Shown: in pieces, positions 8,701-18,031 of the stretch
How positions within the stretch are numbered: the first letter of the stretch is position 1
How the letters are laid out: the number at the start of each line of letters is the position of its first letter
Source: Donghicola mangrovi
Lineage (GTDB): Bacteria > Pseudomonadota > Alphaproteobacteria > Rhodobacterales > Rhodobacteraceae
Reading direction: 5' to 3'
Assembly: GCF_013377535.1 (NCBI RefSeq)
Contig: NZ_JABCJE010000016.1
Coordinates: 1 to 46,291 of the forward strand
Length of the DNA: 46,291 nucleotides
Notes under the pieces: model-generated
What the model was told of the DNA's origin: nothing
Database searches by the model: none
What the model saw: the letters and a program-made list of their open reading frames with translations, nothing else
Position numbers and translations under genes: made by a program

Positions 8701-10439
8701 TAATCGAAGAGATTATTGGATCCGTTGTCAACTACGTAAACTCGGAAATCTTTCTCCTCAGAGTTATTCAACGTTTCAAGTAAACGACGGAGATCATCAA
8801 GCTCCCGATAGGTTAAGATTACTACTCCTGTGCCCTCGGAAGCAGTGCCTCGATTGTGTGGCAAAATTGGAAATACCACACGTTCTTGACCATTGACCCT
8901 TGTCTTCAATGCCTTGGCACTGCTTAACTGTATTGCGCCATCAAGTTTCTGCGCAAAAGAGCCCCAGTTCAAACTATGAGAAAGTTTCCCTGCTGCATCC
9001 GCCATTTTAAGATAGCTACTCGGTTCATTTAGGGCTGCTTCCATAGCGCCCGTTAGAGCACCTGGCGCCGATCTATCGTAAAGCCAACCTATTTCACCAC
9101 ACTTCAAGAGCTCTGAAATTGCTGGAAAGTTTGGGGCTATAACTGGTGTGTCAAACGATAATGCACCAAGGACGGATCCCGAGGTCAGGATCGATTTATA
9201 TGGAAAGACTGCAACATCCGCTGCACGATAATAAACTTGGATTTCTTCGTCTCGAACAAACTTCTCAATTATCGTGACATTATCCATATCCGCCGCTAGC
9301 TGAGATACTGTTCCAATAGTGTAAGGGTGGACAGGATTGCCGACTATTATCAAATGAAATTCATAGCCTTTTATTCTCAGTGATTTTGCAGACGCCAGAA
9401 GTTGTGAGAGTCCTTTATAGGGGCGTAGCTGACCAAAGAAAACGAATGTTGGGACGCTTTGATTAATGCCCAATGCGCGTCGCGCGCTTTCGCGTGAAAC
9501 ATAATCTGGATATACGCCAACATAACTAGGATGTGGAATTTCCAAAACCTTCTCAGGCGAAATAGAGAAGTATTCTTCAATTTGAGTCAACGCTGCCCTT
9601 GAATGCACATGCACACGGTGCGCTCGATCCGATATCCCTTGGTTTAATTCGACTTCGGCTTGCAAATACTTTGCGTCGTGCGGAATAGTATTGTGGACAG
9701 TCCATATCAATATTCCCCCAAGCTTGATGAAAGAATCAAGTTTGGTAAGGAATGCAGTCACACGTCGGTTTGCATCAGGTCCGTTTTCCGCTGGAGCTAT
9801 TACAGAGGTAGACCAATGCAGGTGAAAAGTCGCAGGGTGTTGAGCAACAATTTGACTTGCCATCAAGTTCTCGACAGCGCCATCAATATCGCTATATCTG
9901 ATGTCGTATGATTCAGGTAGATGTTGCTCAATCATTTTCTGATATGGGTTGGTCGCGCGATAATCAGGAAATACAAAGTACTTCCTCTTTTCATTAATAA
10001 TTTTGTTTCTTTTCGTGGTCCCCGATACATTAGAATTGCCAGCTTCGAGAGAAGCCAAGCCGTCACCATCCAAAAAATCGATGTCAATGCTTCTGCAGTG
10101 GAACGCTAGCCTTCGGGCATCTCCCTCAGCATCTTCTTTGTACTCCGAAAGAATTTCAATATTTGCAGATCCGACTACAGGATCTGGAAATTCAATTTTT
10201 ACCTCTGATATCTCGCCACGAGCAATTTCTGCTGTATGGATAAGCAGGCCATTAAGGAGAAATTGTACGCGTTTCGTTTCTCTTGCCTCGTCTAATTCCG
10301 GTAACCATAGACTAGCTGTGAGGCCTTTCGCTCTGTGAAGAGTCATGCTTGCAGCTGTTGCGATCCACCCATCTTCGTAGGCACCCATATTCCAAGTATA
10401 GCTAATGTCAGAAATTTTATGCGTGGGATGTTCGTTCAT
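5772..10439 (-). CDS. Giant multidomain glycosyltransferase (GT4 + two GT2 domains)
   Basis: The 1555-residue protein combines several transferases. Residues 1-130 look like a beta-sandwich. A GT4-type domain spans about 150-530 (FVFFGQLRPYKGLSQLL; later an LTSGSVLGALSF substrate loop). A first GT2 domain spans about 536-790 (ILTYRE, VDNGS, NPDTEV, YFEETDWCL), resembling rhamnosyltransferases. Beta-rich linkers follow at about 840-1040. A second GT2 domain spans about 1096-1330 (SVIMPAYNRAE, VDDGSSDDS, YLDSDN, DWEL). A further domain at about 1350-1555 is only weakly GT-like. The start ATG at 10439 is chosen because GGAAGA precedes it and longer frames run into manC. It lies 61 bases behind manC. 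It probably assembles several linkages of one repeat unit; the specificities are unknown. Confidence 0.88.
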   Translation of the reverse strand: MNEHPTHKISDISYTWNMGAYEDGWIATAASMTLHRAKGLTASLWLPELDEARETKRVQFLLNGLLIHTAEIARGEISEVKIEFPDPVVGSANIEILSEYKEDAEGDARRLAFHCRSIDIDFLDGDGLASLEAGNSNVSGTTKRNKIINEKRKYFVFPDYRATNPYQKMIEQHLPESYDIRYSDIDGAVENLMASQIVAQHPATFHLHWSTSVIAPAENGPDANRRVTAFLTKLDSFIKLGGILIWTVHNTIPHDAKYLQAEVELNQGISDRAHRVHVHSRAALTQIEEYFSISPEKVLEIPHPSYVGVYPDYVSRESARRALGINQSVPTFVFFGQLRPYKGLSQLLASAKSLRIKGYEFHLIIVGNPVHPYTIGTVSQLAADMDNVTIIEKFVRDEEIQVYYRAADVAVFPYKSILTSGSVLGALSFDTPVIAPNFPAISELLKCGEIGWLYDRSAPGALTGAMEAALNEPSSYLKMADAAGKLSHSLNWGSFAQKLDGAIQLSSAKALKTRVNGQERVVFPILPHNRGTASEGTGVVILTYRELDDLRRLLETLNNSEEKDFRVYVVDNGSNNLFDYEFRELIDRYDFIIEIYRSHENLGYAAGNNIGICLAKEAGHEFVWILNPDTEVEPTAFGNLRSYALSTPDAHVIGPKILKNRKSRLVWSAGGQVKFAGGTRTDHLYNGMDEGVVPDTPYTVEYLTGASLFCRSKIFEEVGLFPEDYFLYFEETDWCLTVRHALGDVLHVCPSAILFHDKTSEKGNLPADYYFYYLIRNIVTFTRKFSPAHEVETIDYIKATFVSDWLERIKSRDPSRYVEYKKISEAALMDGEDGLTGPKWNFTVPERMSYGYYSGNLKATKGGKIFGSLTREDNGSAPISGVVLIDDQVISAVGNAANSHDIKSVDFEISGGAYLNDGLPHEIKLVSGLGEIIAETKYYVPHDFEYRSRIEGIRSMAIRGWVLNSTNFNEPVEIDVFEGDRYLASGSANQFRADLQQAGNGRGHNAFIIRLPLCVLDGKRRTLTIKLAATGQVLHKREVDCNPPAKSLHGNNFYQKEEWLFHHREARFDQKDSLVSSYIDARNINPIPIAEENIPKVSVIMPAYNRAETIVEAMISVFQQSYPDVELIVVDDGSSDDSAAIAISTAEEHGDGRCRVISLEKNCGVSHARNVGLENAQGNIIAYLDSDNTWQKNYLSVMIARILASGAQTAYCAQLIHQVRYDRDGSVSEPVVIRGGEFSLAQIENRNFIDLNCFVHSRNLFKLYGGFNEGMTRLVDWELILRYCRASKPIYVRALLSDYFMDKVSNQITRIEDHGSNLSILKQTINSAAPFILSNVQDSDIAAHLIIPISDRSSCNDTLVERFSGKSGVEKVTLIYVGESDQGLQDTYNKLGNSHFEVAKLESWELLSKMLVSDWTGEQTHIIFAQPNVIFEQNAIKFLCDASAGKSRASLALPTIMGPIGDHLRQRFSFAQGPLTFPQRPREYASKGPENQDYVFYTDRIQEYCFAMRYSCADTILNSMAPPSSWIDFCDQIESGIHQIGGDLLIDQRARMNLN

Positions 10440-10500
10440 ATTGAGTCTTCCAAAAATGTCATTTTCCGCGACAGGTATCGTATACTGAGGGCTGCAGTGT

Positions 10501-11946
10501 TTACCCTTTGGCACCCTGCCCGCGAGAGTAGACATCGTCGTAACGGACGATGTCGTCTTCGCCGACATAGGAGCCGGTTTGCACCTCGACGAGTACCATC
10601 GGAACTTTGCCGGGGTTCTCCATCCGGTGGACGGACCCAAGCGGCACGTAGATGGACTCGTTTTCGGTCACGAGGCGAACCTCATCATCGACGGTAACCT
10701 GTGCGGTGCCCTCGACCACGATCCAATGCTCGGAGCGGTGGAAGTGGCTCTGTAGCGACAGCGACGCGCCAGGGTGCACGTGAATCCGTTTGACCTGAAA
10801 GCGCGAGCCAACAGCCAGGCTTTCGAACCAGCCCCAAGGACGGTGGTCTTTGGGGAAGGATTCCGCTTGGATCGCGGCCTTTTTCTTCAGCGCGGAGACC
10901 GCCAGTTTGACGTCTTGGGCGCGGTCTTTGTGGGCCACGAGCACGGCGTCGTTCATGGCAATGGCGACGATATCCTCGACCCCGATGCCGACCAATTCCA
11001 GCTGCGGTGATTCCGAGCGCAGGACCGAGTTCTTGCAGTCGATCGCGGTGACGCGGTCGGTGACAGCCACCCCGTCATCGTCCTGATCCATCGCGCGCCA
11101 GACCGCATCCCAGCCGCCCAAATCGGACCACAGATCGTCATAGGGGACAACCGCAAGATCCGACGCTTTTTCCATAATCGCGTAGTCGATCGACACATCC
11201 TGAGCCTGATCCCAAGGCTCGGCCGCTAGACGCAGGAAGCCAAGATCAGCTTTGGCCGAGTGGACCGACTGTTCCACAGGCGCCATGAGCTTCGGCGCAT
11301 GCTCTGCGAACGCCGCGATAATATCAGAGGCGCGGAATAGGAAAATGCCCGCATTCCACAGGTAGCCGCCCTCGGCGAACATCCGTGTCGCGTTCTCCGC
11401 ATCAGGCTTCTCGACAAAGCGCTTCAATGAGCAAACGCCCTCATCCGAAACGCTATCCAGTTCGAGATAGCCGTATCCGGTTTCAGGACGGTCTGGCTGG
11501 ATGCCAAAAAGAACAAGCTTACCTTCCTTCGCCGGCTCGATGCCCTTGGCAACCGAAGCACGGAACGCGTCGCCATCCGGCATCGCATGATCAGAAGGAG
11601 CGACCAACATGATCGCATCCGGATTTTGTCTCTGCAAATAGATCGCTGCCGCGAGCACTGCGGGCGCAGTGTTCCTCGCAGCCGGCTCAATCAAGACCGC
11701 CTCCGGATCGATACCGAACTCTGTCAGCTGTTCTACAACAATGAATCGAAAATCAGAATTTGTGACGATCAACGGCTTACCATAGCCGATCTGTCCATCA
11801 ACACCGCTCAAACGCTTCGCTGTCTGCTGAAACAGACTTCCTCCGTCGATCAGCGGTGAAAACTGCTTCGGAAAACTCTTTCGAGAGAGCGGCCACAGCC
11901 GCGTGCCAGATCCGCCACAGAGGATAACGGGGGTGACTGCAAACAT
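10501..11946 (-). CDS. manC: Mannose-1-phosphate guanylyltransferase / mannose-6-phosphate isomerase
   Basis: ManC makes GDP-mannose from mannose-1-phosphate and GTP and, through its C-terminal cupin domain, can also interconvert fructose-6-phosphate and mannose-6-phosphate. The 481-residue length is normal. Visible motifs are VILCGGSGTRLWPLSRK at the N terminus, RFVEKPD in the transferase core, and a cupin with GASLSLQSHFHRSEHWIVVE and YVPLGSVHRMENPG. AAGG lies before the ATG at 11946. It sits 63 bases after the preceding glycosyltransferase gene and 61 bases before the next, so it is probably part of the same operon and supplies the donor for its mannosyltransferases. It is more GC-rich than its neighbours. 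Confidence 0.95.
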   Translation of the reverse strand: MFAVTPVILCGGSGTRLWPLSRKSFPKQFSPLIDGGSLFQQTAKRLSGVDGQIGYGKPLIVTNSDFRFIVVEQLTEFGIDPEAVLIEPAARNTAPAVLAAAIYLQRQNPDAIMLVAPSDHAMPDGDAFRASVAKGIEPAKEGKLVLFGIQPDRPETGYGYLELDSVSDEGVCSLKRFVEKPDAENATRMFAEGGYLWNAGIFLFRASDIIAAFAEHAPKLMAPVEQSVHSAKADLGFLRLAAEPWDQAQDVSIDYAIMEKASDLAVVPYDDLWSDLGGWDAVWRAMDQDDDGVAVTDRVTAIDCKNSVLRSESPQLELVGIGVEDIVAIAMNDAVLVAHKDRAQDVKLAVSALKKKAAIQAESFPKDHRPWGWFESLAVGSRFQVKRIHVHPGASLSLQSHFHRSEHWIVVEGTAQVTVDDEVRLVTENESIYVPLGSVHRMENPGKVPMVLVEVQTGSYVGEDDIVRYDDVYSRGQGAKG

Positions 11947-12009
11947 ATCTTACCTTGAGAAATTTGTGAAGTAAATTTGAAAATATCCACACCAAAAAAA
12001 TCAAAGCGA

Positions 12010-15000
12010 TTATTCTAGATAATTAAAGCACCCTAGATAATCGAAAGCAGCTTTCATGTGAACTCGACCTCTTTCAAAGGAGTATCGATCTAAGGTAAAC
12101 TTCCGTCCAGCATTAGAAAGATCGCTCCATAAGTCTTCATCTGTATTAAGTCTATTAATGCAGTTAATCCATTCCTGTGGAGAACTGGCAATCAAACACT
12201 CTGAGCCATCTCGTAGTCCTATCCCCTCAGCCGCGATGGGGCTCACGATAGTAGGAATGCCATGAGAAATAGCCGAAAGAACCTTCCCTTTTATTCCGGC
12301 GCCAGAGATTAGAGGTGCAATGAAAATTTTATGCTTGTTGTAGGCATCAGATATATTGGAAACGTATCCCTCAACAAAAATAGAATCTGAATTAAGGTCT
12401 TTAAGACCTTTTTTCATGCCGGAGCCATATACATGCAGATGCGTATCTTGCCTATTCCCATTCAAAAGTGGACAAACTTCTGAGGCGAACCATTTTACGG
12501 CCTCTTCATTTGGATAGTGTTGATAACTTCCAACAAAAGATAATCCGACACGCCCGTGTAAACTTGGAACTTCGCTTGGGCTGGATACCACCCATGGCGC
12601 AAGTAGAACCTTAACATTCTTATTTGTATGGCTCTCAATAACTACATGTTCAAATTCATTGTAAGAAAAGACAACATCAACATTTTCAATGACAGACATT
12701 TCCTCTTTCCTGGTCTTTTTTGCTGCCTTAAGTAGCTCAGGATCGCTTTTTGCTTTCGCGACACGAAGCTCTCTTAAGAAGTGCAGATCAGCATTATTAA
12801 AGAGAATCTTTGCATGTGGGCAGCTCTCTCGAATTTTCCGAATGAAGTCAATTGCAACATGATATCGCGTTATATAAACAATATCAAATTCCTCACCGCG
12901 CGATTTCAAGAAGTCATCTACACTCAATGCGAACGGGGAGTAAATTGTTTCTATTCCAGATTTTTCAAGCTCAGAGGTATATTCGCCCAGGTGAGCTAGA
13001 TTAATTGGAAGGAAGGTGACCTTATACCCCAAAGATTGAACAAGGGACATTTCTTGAAGCGCGGCATATGATCCTGCATCCAAGTCTGGTCTGGGAGTGG
13101 CGTAATCTAAAAAAAGGACACGACCAAGAATACCACTATCTTTGGCAAAATCTGGATCGGTGCCTTCCTTGGGGTGGTCTCTAAACTTTTGAATCCACTT
13201 CTTTTTGAATTTTGGAGCATTCTTAAGTTGATTGGACTTGAGCCCTGAATTAAGATCTGTTCCTGAAGTCAATCCCTCATGATGATATACGACAGAGAAC
13301 GGGGCAAAAAATACCTTTAGGCCAGCATCTCGCACCTTGAAGGCGAAGTCCGTATCTTCAAAGTACATGGGTTCCAGATAAGACGAAAGCCCGTCAAGTT
13401 TTTCCCATAAATCTTTGGCTACCAGCATAGCTGCACCAGAAACGTAGTCTACCTCTCTAGCGTAATTAAACCTTGGATCCCAAGGATTTTTCCCCTTTCC
13501 ATAGTTCCAAGGGTTGCCACTCTTCCAGACTATTCCACCAGCTTCTTGGAGGTTGCCATCAGGATATATTAACTTAGACCCTACAAGCCCAACGTCTTCA
13601 AAGCGGTTAAATACTTCAAGTAACTCATCTATCCAAAAACATGTTGGCTCTGTGTCGTTATTTAGCAATGCCAAAAATTTTCCAGACGCTACTTTAGCTG
13701 CAGCGTTGCATGACTTAATGAACCTCTGAGAAACGTCATTTCTTATAAAGGTCACGTTCTTGACGTATTCATGCAGGCTCATGGTATCGTCATCGGAAGC
13801 ATCATCAACGACAATTACTTCAAATTTAGACTTGTTATAAGAAAGTAATAATGCGCACAGCGCTGTGTAGGTCGCCTCTACCTTATTGTGGGCTGGAATG
13901 ATGATAGATACATCAGGTTGGTCTACCTTGGGAAAAGACAATGGCTTGATTTGTACATTTTCATACCCTCCTTCAAGCACCTGTAGTGCCCATGGCAATT
14001 GATCAAGTATTTCCTTGTCAGAGCCTGCCTTGAGATGCTCCTTTAAGCTCTTGTATCTAAAATTTTCTATTGCGCTTGGAACGCTGGGAAATGGCGGACG
14101 ACTTTCACGCAACATAACTTCGTGAGGCGTAAGTATCTTTGGCAGAACAATGTAGTCTTGGAAGAATGTACGAATTCCCCATTCGTCACATATTTTAAGG
14201 AAAACCATCTCCCCTGTTAAGAATTCGTTAGGCAACTTTATAGAGCAGGGAGCGTCCCCAAAGGAAACCTTTGTTGAAAGTCTGTTATTTATAAATACAC
14301 TAAAAATTCCGGGAGAATCTGATGAAAAAATAAGTGTATGCCCCTGATTTTCCAGCATACTTATTTTCAAAGACTTGGAATCCAGTAGACACACTTCCCC
14401 TGAAGGAGATCGTAGATGTATGCCGTTAACGTTGGCTTCTGACGAAATTGGAGCAGTGCTAATAAAATTGCTTTTTCCGGTGATTTTTGCGAATCCAAAT
14501 TCTAGTCCGCCTGAGGCTAAGTTAGTACCGCTATTCCTGCTGCAAAATTTTAAATCTGCGAGAAAGATAAATGGGTTTTTGGGATTGCTATCGATCAATT
14601 GTCCAGATGAAATTAATTTCATTCGAAACTGATAAGTGACGCCTGGGTCTGCAACTTCGGTATTAAAGACGATTTCTTGATATTTCTCCCTAACGCGGCC
14701 ACCAATGAAACTTGCTTCAATCCGAACAGTGTCTTCTTTGACAAGCTTTCCATCCGCGAGGTATTCTAAAATCACCGTAACATCACAATGATGGGTCGCA
14801 GCAAGAAAGCTTAACTCATACTTGCCCGGCTGCATGGAAATCGTCGTTAGTGGTAAAATTTGTATTTCCATACTTCGATGGGAATCATTAACAAGAATTT
14901 GTAAAGTATTGGAATCAGGTAGCGACCAATCCTCAAGCTTATTTACAAACGCAGTAACTTTCGCGACTTCTCTTGATACAATGTCGCGAGCTGATACTTC

Positions 15001-15207
15001 ACTTAGTTTGAATGCAATGTCGTGCGCCTGCTCAATTGCAAGCTCTTTACATTCTCCAGATTCCGAAAATTTGTAAATATTTCCATTAATTGATAAACAC
15101 GAATCCGCAACAATTTTCTTGTCGCCCCATGCAAATGCGCAGTCAGGGTAAAGAATAATGCGATCAAATCCGGCAGGCAGGGAGAGTTTGCTTCTTTGGT
15201 GCAACAT
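12010..15207 (-). CDS. Bifunctional glycosyltransferase (GT2 plus GT4) with beta-rich N terminus
   Basis: The 1065-residue protein has an N-terminal beta-rich part of about 370 residues without a recognised family. A GT2 domain follows at about 431-660: SIIIPAHNKVEATYTAL, VVDDASDDDT, LLNNDTEP, and PMYFEDTDFAFKVRDAG with the ED acid pair. A GT4-type domain lies at about 695-1060: VLFLDYATPRPDLDAGSYA, VGLSFVGSYQHYPNEEAV, and APLISGAGIKGKVLSAISHG with the nucleotide-sugar loop. No signal peptide is seen. The gene starts 31 bases after the methyltransferase gene and is strongly AT-rich. It probably adds two sugars in sequence to the cell-surface glycan; donors and acceptors cannot be told. Confidence 0.88.
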   Translation of the reverse strand: MLHQRSKLSLPAGFDRIILYPDCAFAWGDKKIVADSCLSINGNIYKFSESGECKELAIEQAHDIAFKLSEVSARDIVSREVAKVTAFVNKLEDWSLPDSNTLQILVNDSHRSMEIQILPLTTISMQPGKYELSFLAATHHCDVTVILEYLADGKLVKEDTVRIEASFIGGRVREKYQEIVFNTEVADPGVTYQFRMKLISSGQLIDSNPKNPFIFLADLKFCSRNSGTNLASGGLEFGFAKITGKSNFISTAPISSEANVNGIHLRSPSGEVCLLDSKSLKISMLENQGHTLIFSSDSPGIFSVFINNRLSTKVSFGDAPCSIKLPNEFLTGEMVFLKICDEWGIRTFFQDYIVLPKILTPHEVMLRESRPPFPSVPSAIENFRYKSLKEHLKAGSDKEILDQLPWALQVLEGGYENVQIKPLSFPKVDQPDVSIIIPAHNKVEATYTALCALLLSYNKSKFEVIVVDDASDDDTMSLHEYVKNVTFIRNDVSQRFIKSCNAAAKVASGKFLALLNNDTEPTCFWIDELLEVFNRFEDVGLVGSKLIYPDGNLQEAGGIVWKSGNPWNYGKGKNPWDPRFNYAREVDYVSGAAMLVAKDLWEKLDGLSSYLEPMYFEDTDFAFKVRDAGLKVFFAPFSVVYHHEGLTSGTDLNSGLKSNQLKNAPKFKKKWIQKFRDHPKEGTDPDFAKDSGILGRVLFLDYATPRPDLDAGSYAALQEMSLVQSLGYKVTFLPINLAHLGEYTSELEKSGIETIYSPFALSVDDFLKSRGEEFDIVYITRYHVAIDFIRKIRESCPHAKILFNNADLHFLRELRVAKAKSDPELLKAAKKTRKEEMSVIENVDVVFSYNEFEHVVIESHTNKNVKVLLAPWVVSSPSEVPSLHGRVGLSFVGSYQHYPNEEAVKWFASEVCPLLNGNRQDTHLHVYGSGMKKGLKDLNSDSIFVEGYVSNISDAYNKHKIFIAPLISGAGIKGKVLSAISHGIPTIVSPIAAEGIGLRDGSECLIASSPQEWINCINRLNTDEDLWSDLSNAGRKFTLDRYSFERGRVHMKAAFDYLGCFNYLE

Positions 15208-15238
15208 TATATATGCCTATGCTCTTAATTACCTTGTT

Positions 15239-15823
15239 TTAAATAAGCTTCAGATAATGACTTTCATATACACTTTCTTGAAAGCTTGCCTTCGCAGAGA
15301 AGTCAATAGACTTCCCTTTCTGAGTGCTGATCTTTGAAAATCCGGCATCTAATAGAAGCTTGGCCAAATACTCTTCCGTGAATCCAGATTTGTGTGCCAT
15401 AAACGGATTGCCGTTGGATATCGATTGCCTATGTCCATAAAGGACATCTAAGACAGAAATGGATCCTGCAGGAGACTCGTATAATGTCTTCTCTAGGTTA
15501 TCAGCGTCTAGAAGATCTTTAACCTGGGATAAATCTGGGCATTTAAATACTGCAATGCCGTCATTTTTCAAAATGCGCGAAATCTCAGAAAGTACAATCG
15601 GTACTTCATGTGAGTAAAAATGTTCAATCACGTGGGAGCAGTACACAATATCTACGGACTTATCTTGTACGAAGCTTTTTAAGTCCACGAGGGATGCTAC
15701 TAGATCAGGTTTAGCTTCCTCATTGACATCTACGCGCACCTCTCTCCAACCTTGGAAAAGTTCGCTTCCTATTGGCATTGCAGCCCGAGGACCTGATCCT
15801 AGATTCAAAAAAATTTTCGACAT
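15239..15823 (-). CDS. Class I SAM-dependent methyltransferase
   Basis: The 194-residue protein is a small Rossmann-fold methyltransferase. It begins MSKIFLNLGSGPRAAMP, with the glycine-rich SAM motif I. An acidic residue follows in VRVDVNEEAKPD, then VDIVYCSHVIEHF and a motif-III-like LSEISRILKNDGIAVFKCPD. It lies 9 bases after the preceding glycosyltransferase gene and 31 bases before the next. This gene order is common in O-antigen and glycan clusters, where such enzymes cap or modify a sugar. The substrate is not predictable. Confidence 0.85.
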   Translation of the reverse strand: MSKIFLNLGSGPRAAMPIGSELFQGWREVRVDVNEEAKPDLVASLVDLKSFVQDKSVDIVYCSHVIEHFYSHEVPIVLSEISRILKNDGIAVFKCPDLSQVKDLLDADNLEKTLYESPAGSISVLDVLYGHRQSISNGNPFMAHKSGFTEEYLAKLLLDAGFSKISTQKGKSIDFSAKASFQESVYESHYLKLI

Positions 15824-15832
15824 AAGTTATTC

Positions 15833-18031
15833 CTAAATCCAGGCAGGCAAATCTACGTTCTTTTTTATCTTATTAGAACGGATGCTTGGTGCTCGATGTT
15901 GCGAACTTAAAGCCCGATACGGCATAGTATCTGTTGATAAGAGTGGATGAGAGAACGGGTCGTTCCAAATTACATCTCGCCAACGAAGCCTTAGATTATC
16001 TATTTCTCGGCGCATGCGATTGGCGGACGGGCTTCGAATTTCGGCACCACGGCTAACAGATTCAAAGTGTTGAACATAGCAATGAGGGCTGAAAATTACT
16101 CGATAATTAGCTTCTCTTAAGCGCAAGCAATAATCGACGTCATTAAAGTTCACGGCGAAAAGGGCTTCTTCAAATCCACCAAGAGCTTGGAACAATGACT
16201 TGCGAGTAAGCATCATAGCCCCAGTGACCGCACTGCATTCATGAGCTACGCGTAGCATTTCCCCGTACCCAGGGTCCCCTCGCATACGGTCCTCGAAAGC
16301 ATGTATTGCTCCGCTATGCGGTCCGAGCACGACTCCACCATGCTGAATAATATCGGAGCCTCGCACCATGAGAGGTCCCACTGCCCCTACCGTTGGGTCG
16401 CTCAGACGACCACAGAGTTCCTCAAATACTCCCGCTTCTGGGAAAAACACGTCGTTATTCAGGAAGCAAAGCTGTTCATGGCGTGCATATTCAACTGCAA
16501 GATTGTTCATCTGCGAAAAGTTGAAGCCATCATCATATTCTAGAATGCGTACACCTTGAGCTTCAAGCTCTAGGAATATGGCTGCGGTCTTTTTGTCTTT
16601 TGAGCAGTTATCAACAACGATAATATCAAGATCATATGCTGCGTTGTTCGAGATCAGGCTTGAGATACATTTCTTCAGCATCTCACCTTCATCGCGTGTT
16701 GGGATGATTACGCTAATTGCATGGTCTTTTGATTCTCTGCTGATCTGAACAGCGGGAAATACAACACCCTCTAGCTCCACTATGTGAGTTGGATTTAGGG
16801 ATGTGGCTAGAAAATCTTGCAAGACTTCTTTGTGTAAACTCGCAGAGCGATTAATCAAATCCTCCTTAAGAACACCTCCGGGATGTGGGATGTGAAGTAT
16901 GCTGTCGGAGTCTAAATCCGTCATCATCTTAATAAAGAACTCGAACGATGATCTTGGATTGAAGGAAAGTATTTTGCCGACTTCGCAACTGGGAACAGCA
17001 AAGCACTGCGCAGCGTAGCCTTGTTCAAGCAGCCTCTCAAGATCGAAGGCTGGAAAGAGCATTGGGAAGTATACATCGCCCTTACACGCGCAGAGATCAA
17101 AGTAGGCAATGCCTAATGCCTCAGTTGGCAGCCATTGAAGAATGCCTCTGCTCGGGGTGACGGCTGAACTGCAAATAAGGCTCCAGTCGCTCTCTGGGAT
17201 ATCCCAAATCAACCCATCCGAGCCAAACCGAACTAGCTCTTCTGTAGAGATGATGGAGCTAGAGAGCCCTGAATATATGTCGCTATAGCAGGTGAGCGGG
17301 ACACTGTTCTCGAGGATCCTGTCTAACGCCATGTCGGAGGCGCTCGTTTTTCGACGTCCATCAGCATCCAGCCAAGCGTTCCGCATGCTATTCGGGAATG
17401 CAAGAAAATCGACTGGGCTACCGTTGAGCGGCTGACCAGTCGAGGTTTCAACTCTTAGCTTTCTCGGGACGCCGTCTGCCAATTTTGGATCTACGAGCAG
17501 GTCAAATCCAACGCGCTGACCGTGCGGGCTGCGCGGGTTTCCAATATGCTGCCAGCGAAACATTCGCGATCGACCTACAACAGTATCCCCATCATAGGCT
17601 AAGATCTCATAAGAAGGATGCTCAGTGACTGCATCATTTAGATATCCGGTCAGCGTCAGACCATTCGCATGACGAACATGGCCGAGCGGGAACCGCCCAT
17701 CTACATCCCACCACTCTGTGTGGTCTGATAGGCAGATGTCGCAAACTATGTGATCAGTGTTGATAACTCTAATAGAGAGCCTGTCTTTTTTCTCAAAAAA
17801 AGCTTTATTCAGATTGAATTCAAATGCGCAATCTCTGGGAATGCGATCTAAATTCATCTCGGTATCCTTGAAGCTCAAATCTTCAAAGTATTCGTCTGCA
17901 TAGTACGTACCGAACAGTATATTATTGTGATACAGGCCAACTGCCCAACGGACACCTTGGGATTCAGTGTCAATGACATATCCCCGGATATATCCTGGCT
18001 TGTAGAATTCTACGTTCGATTCAAGCTGCAT
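15833..18031 (-). CDS. Glycosyltransferase, GT2 family with long N-terminal extension
   Basis: The 732-residue protein has about 400 N-terminal residues, in part beta-rich, with a central region not assigned. A GT2 domain follows at about 438-680: SVIIPTRDEGEMLKKC, VVDNCSKD, FNFSQMNNLAVEYA, FLNNDVFFPE, GAMMLTRKSLF and NFNDVDYCLRLREA. This is the rhamnosyltransferase-like type with an NDVD acid motif. The start overlaps the end of the previous gene by 11 bases, and the next gene begins 9 bases after its stop, so translation is probably coupled. It presumably acts at the inner membrane face in glycan assembly. Confidence 0.87.
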   Translation of the reverse strand: MQLESNVEFYKPGYIRGYVIDTESQGVRWAVGLYHNNILFGTYYADEYFEDLSFKDTEMNLDRIPRDCAFEFNLNKAFFEKKDRLSIRVINTDHIVCDICLSDHTEWWDVDGRFPLGHVRHANGLTLTGYLNDAVTEHPSYEILAYDGDTVVGRSRMFRWQHIGNPRSPHGQRVGFDLLVDPKLADGVPRKLRVETSTGQPLNGSPVDFLAFPNSMRNAWLDADGRRKTSASDMALDRILENSVPLTCYSDIYSGLSSSIISTEELVRFGSDGLIWDIPESDWSLICSSAVTPSRGILQWLPTEALGIAYFDLCACKGDVYFPMLFPAFDLERLLEQGYAAQCFAVPSCEVGKILSFNPRSSFEFFIKMMTDLDSDSILHIPHPGGVLKEDLINRSASLHKEVLQDFLATSLNPTHIVELEGVVFPAVQISRESKDHAISVIIPTRDEGEMLKKCISSLISNNAAYDLDIIVVDNCSKDKKTAAIFLELEAQGVRILEYDDGFNFSQMNNLAVEYARHEQLCFLNNDVFFPEAGVFEELCGRLSDPTVGAVGPLMVRGSDIIQHGGVVLGPHSGAIHAFEDRMRGDPGYGEMLRVAHECSAVTGAMMLTRKSLFQALGGFEEALFAVNFNDVDYCLRLREANYRVIFSPHCYVQHFESVSRGAEIRSPSANRMRREIDNLRLRWRDVIWNDPFSHPLLSTDTMPYRALSSQHRAPSIRSNKIKKNVDLPAWI

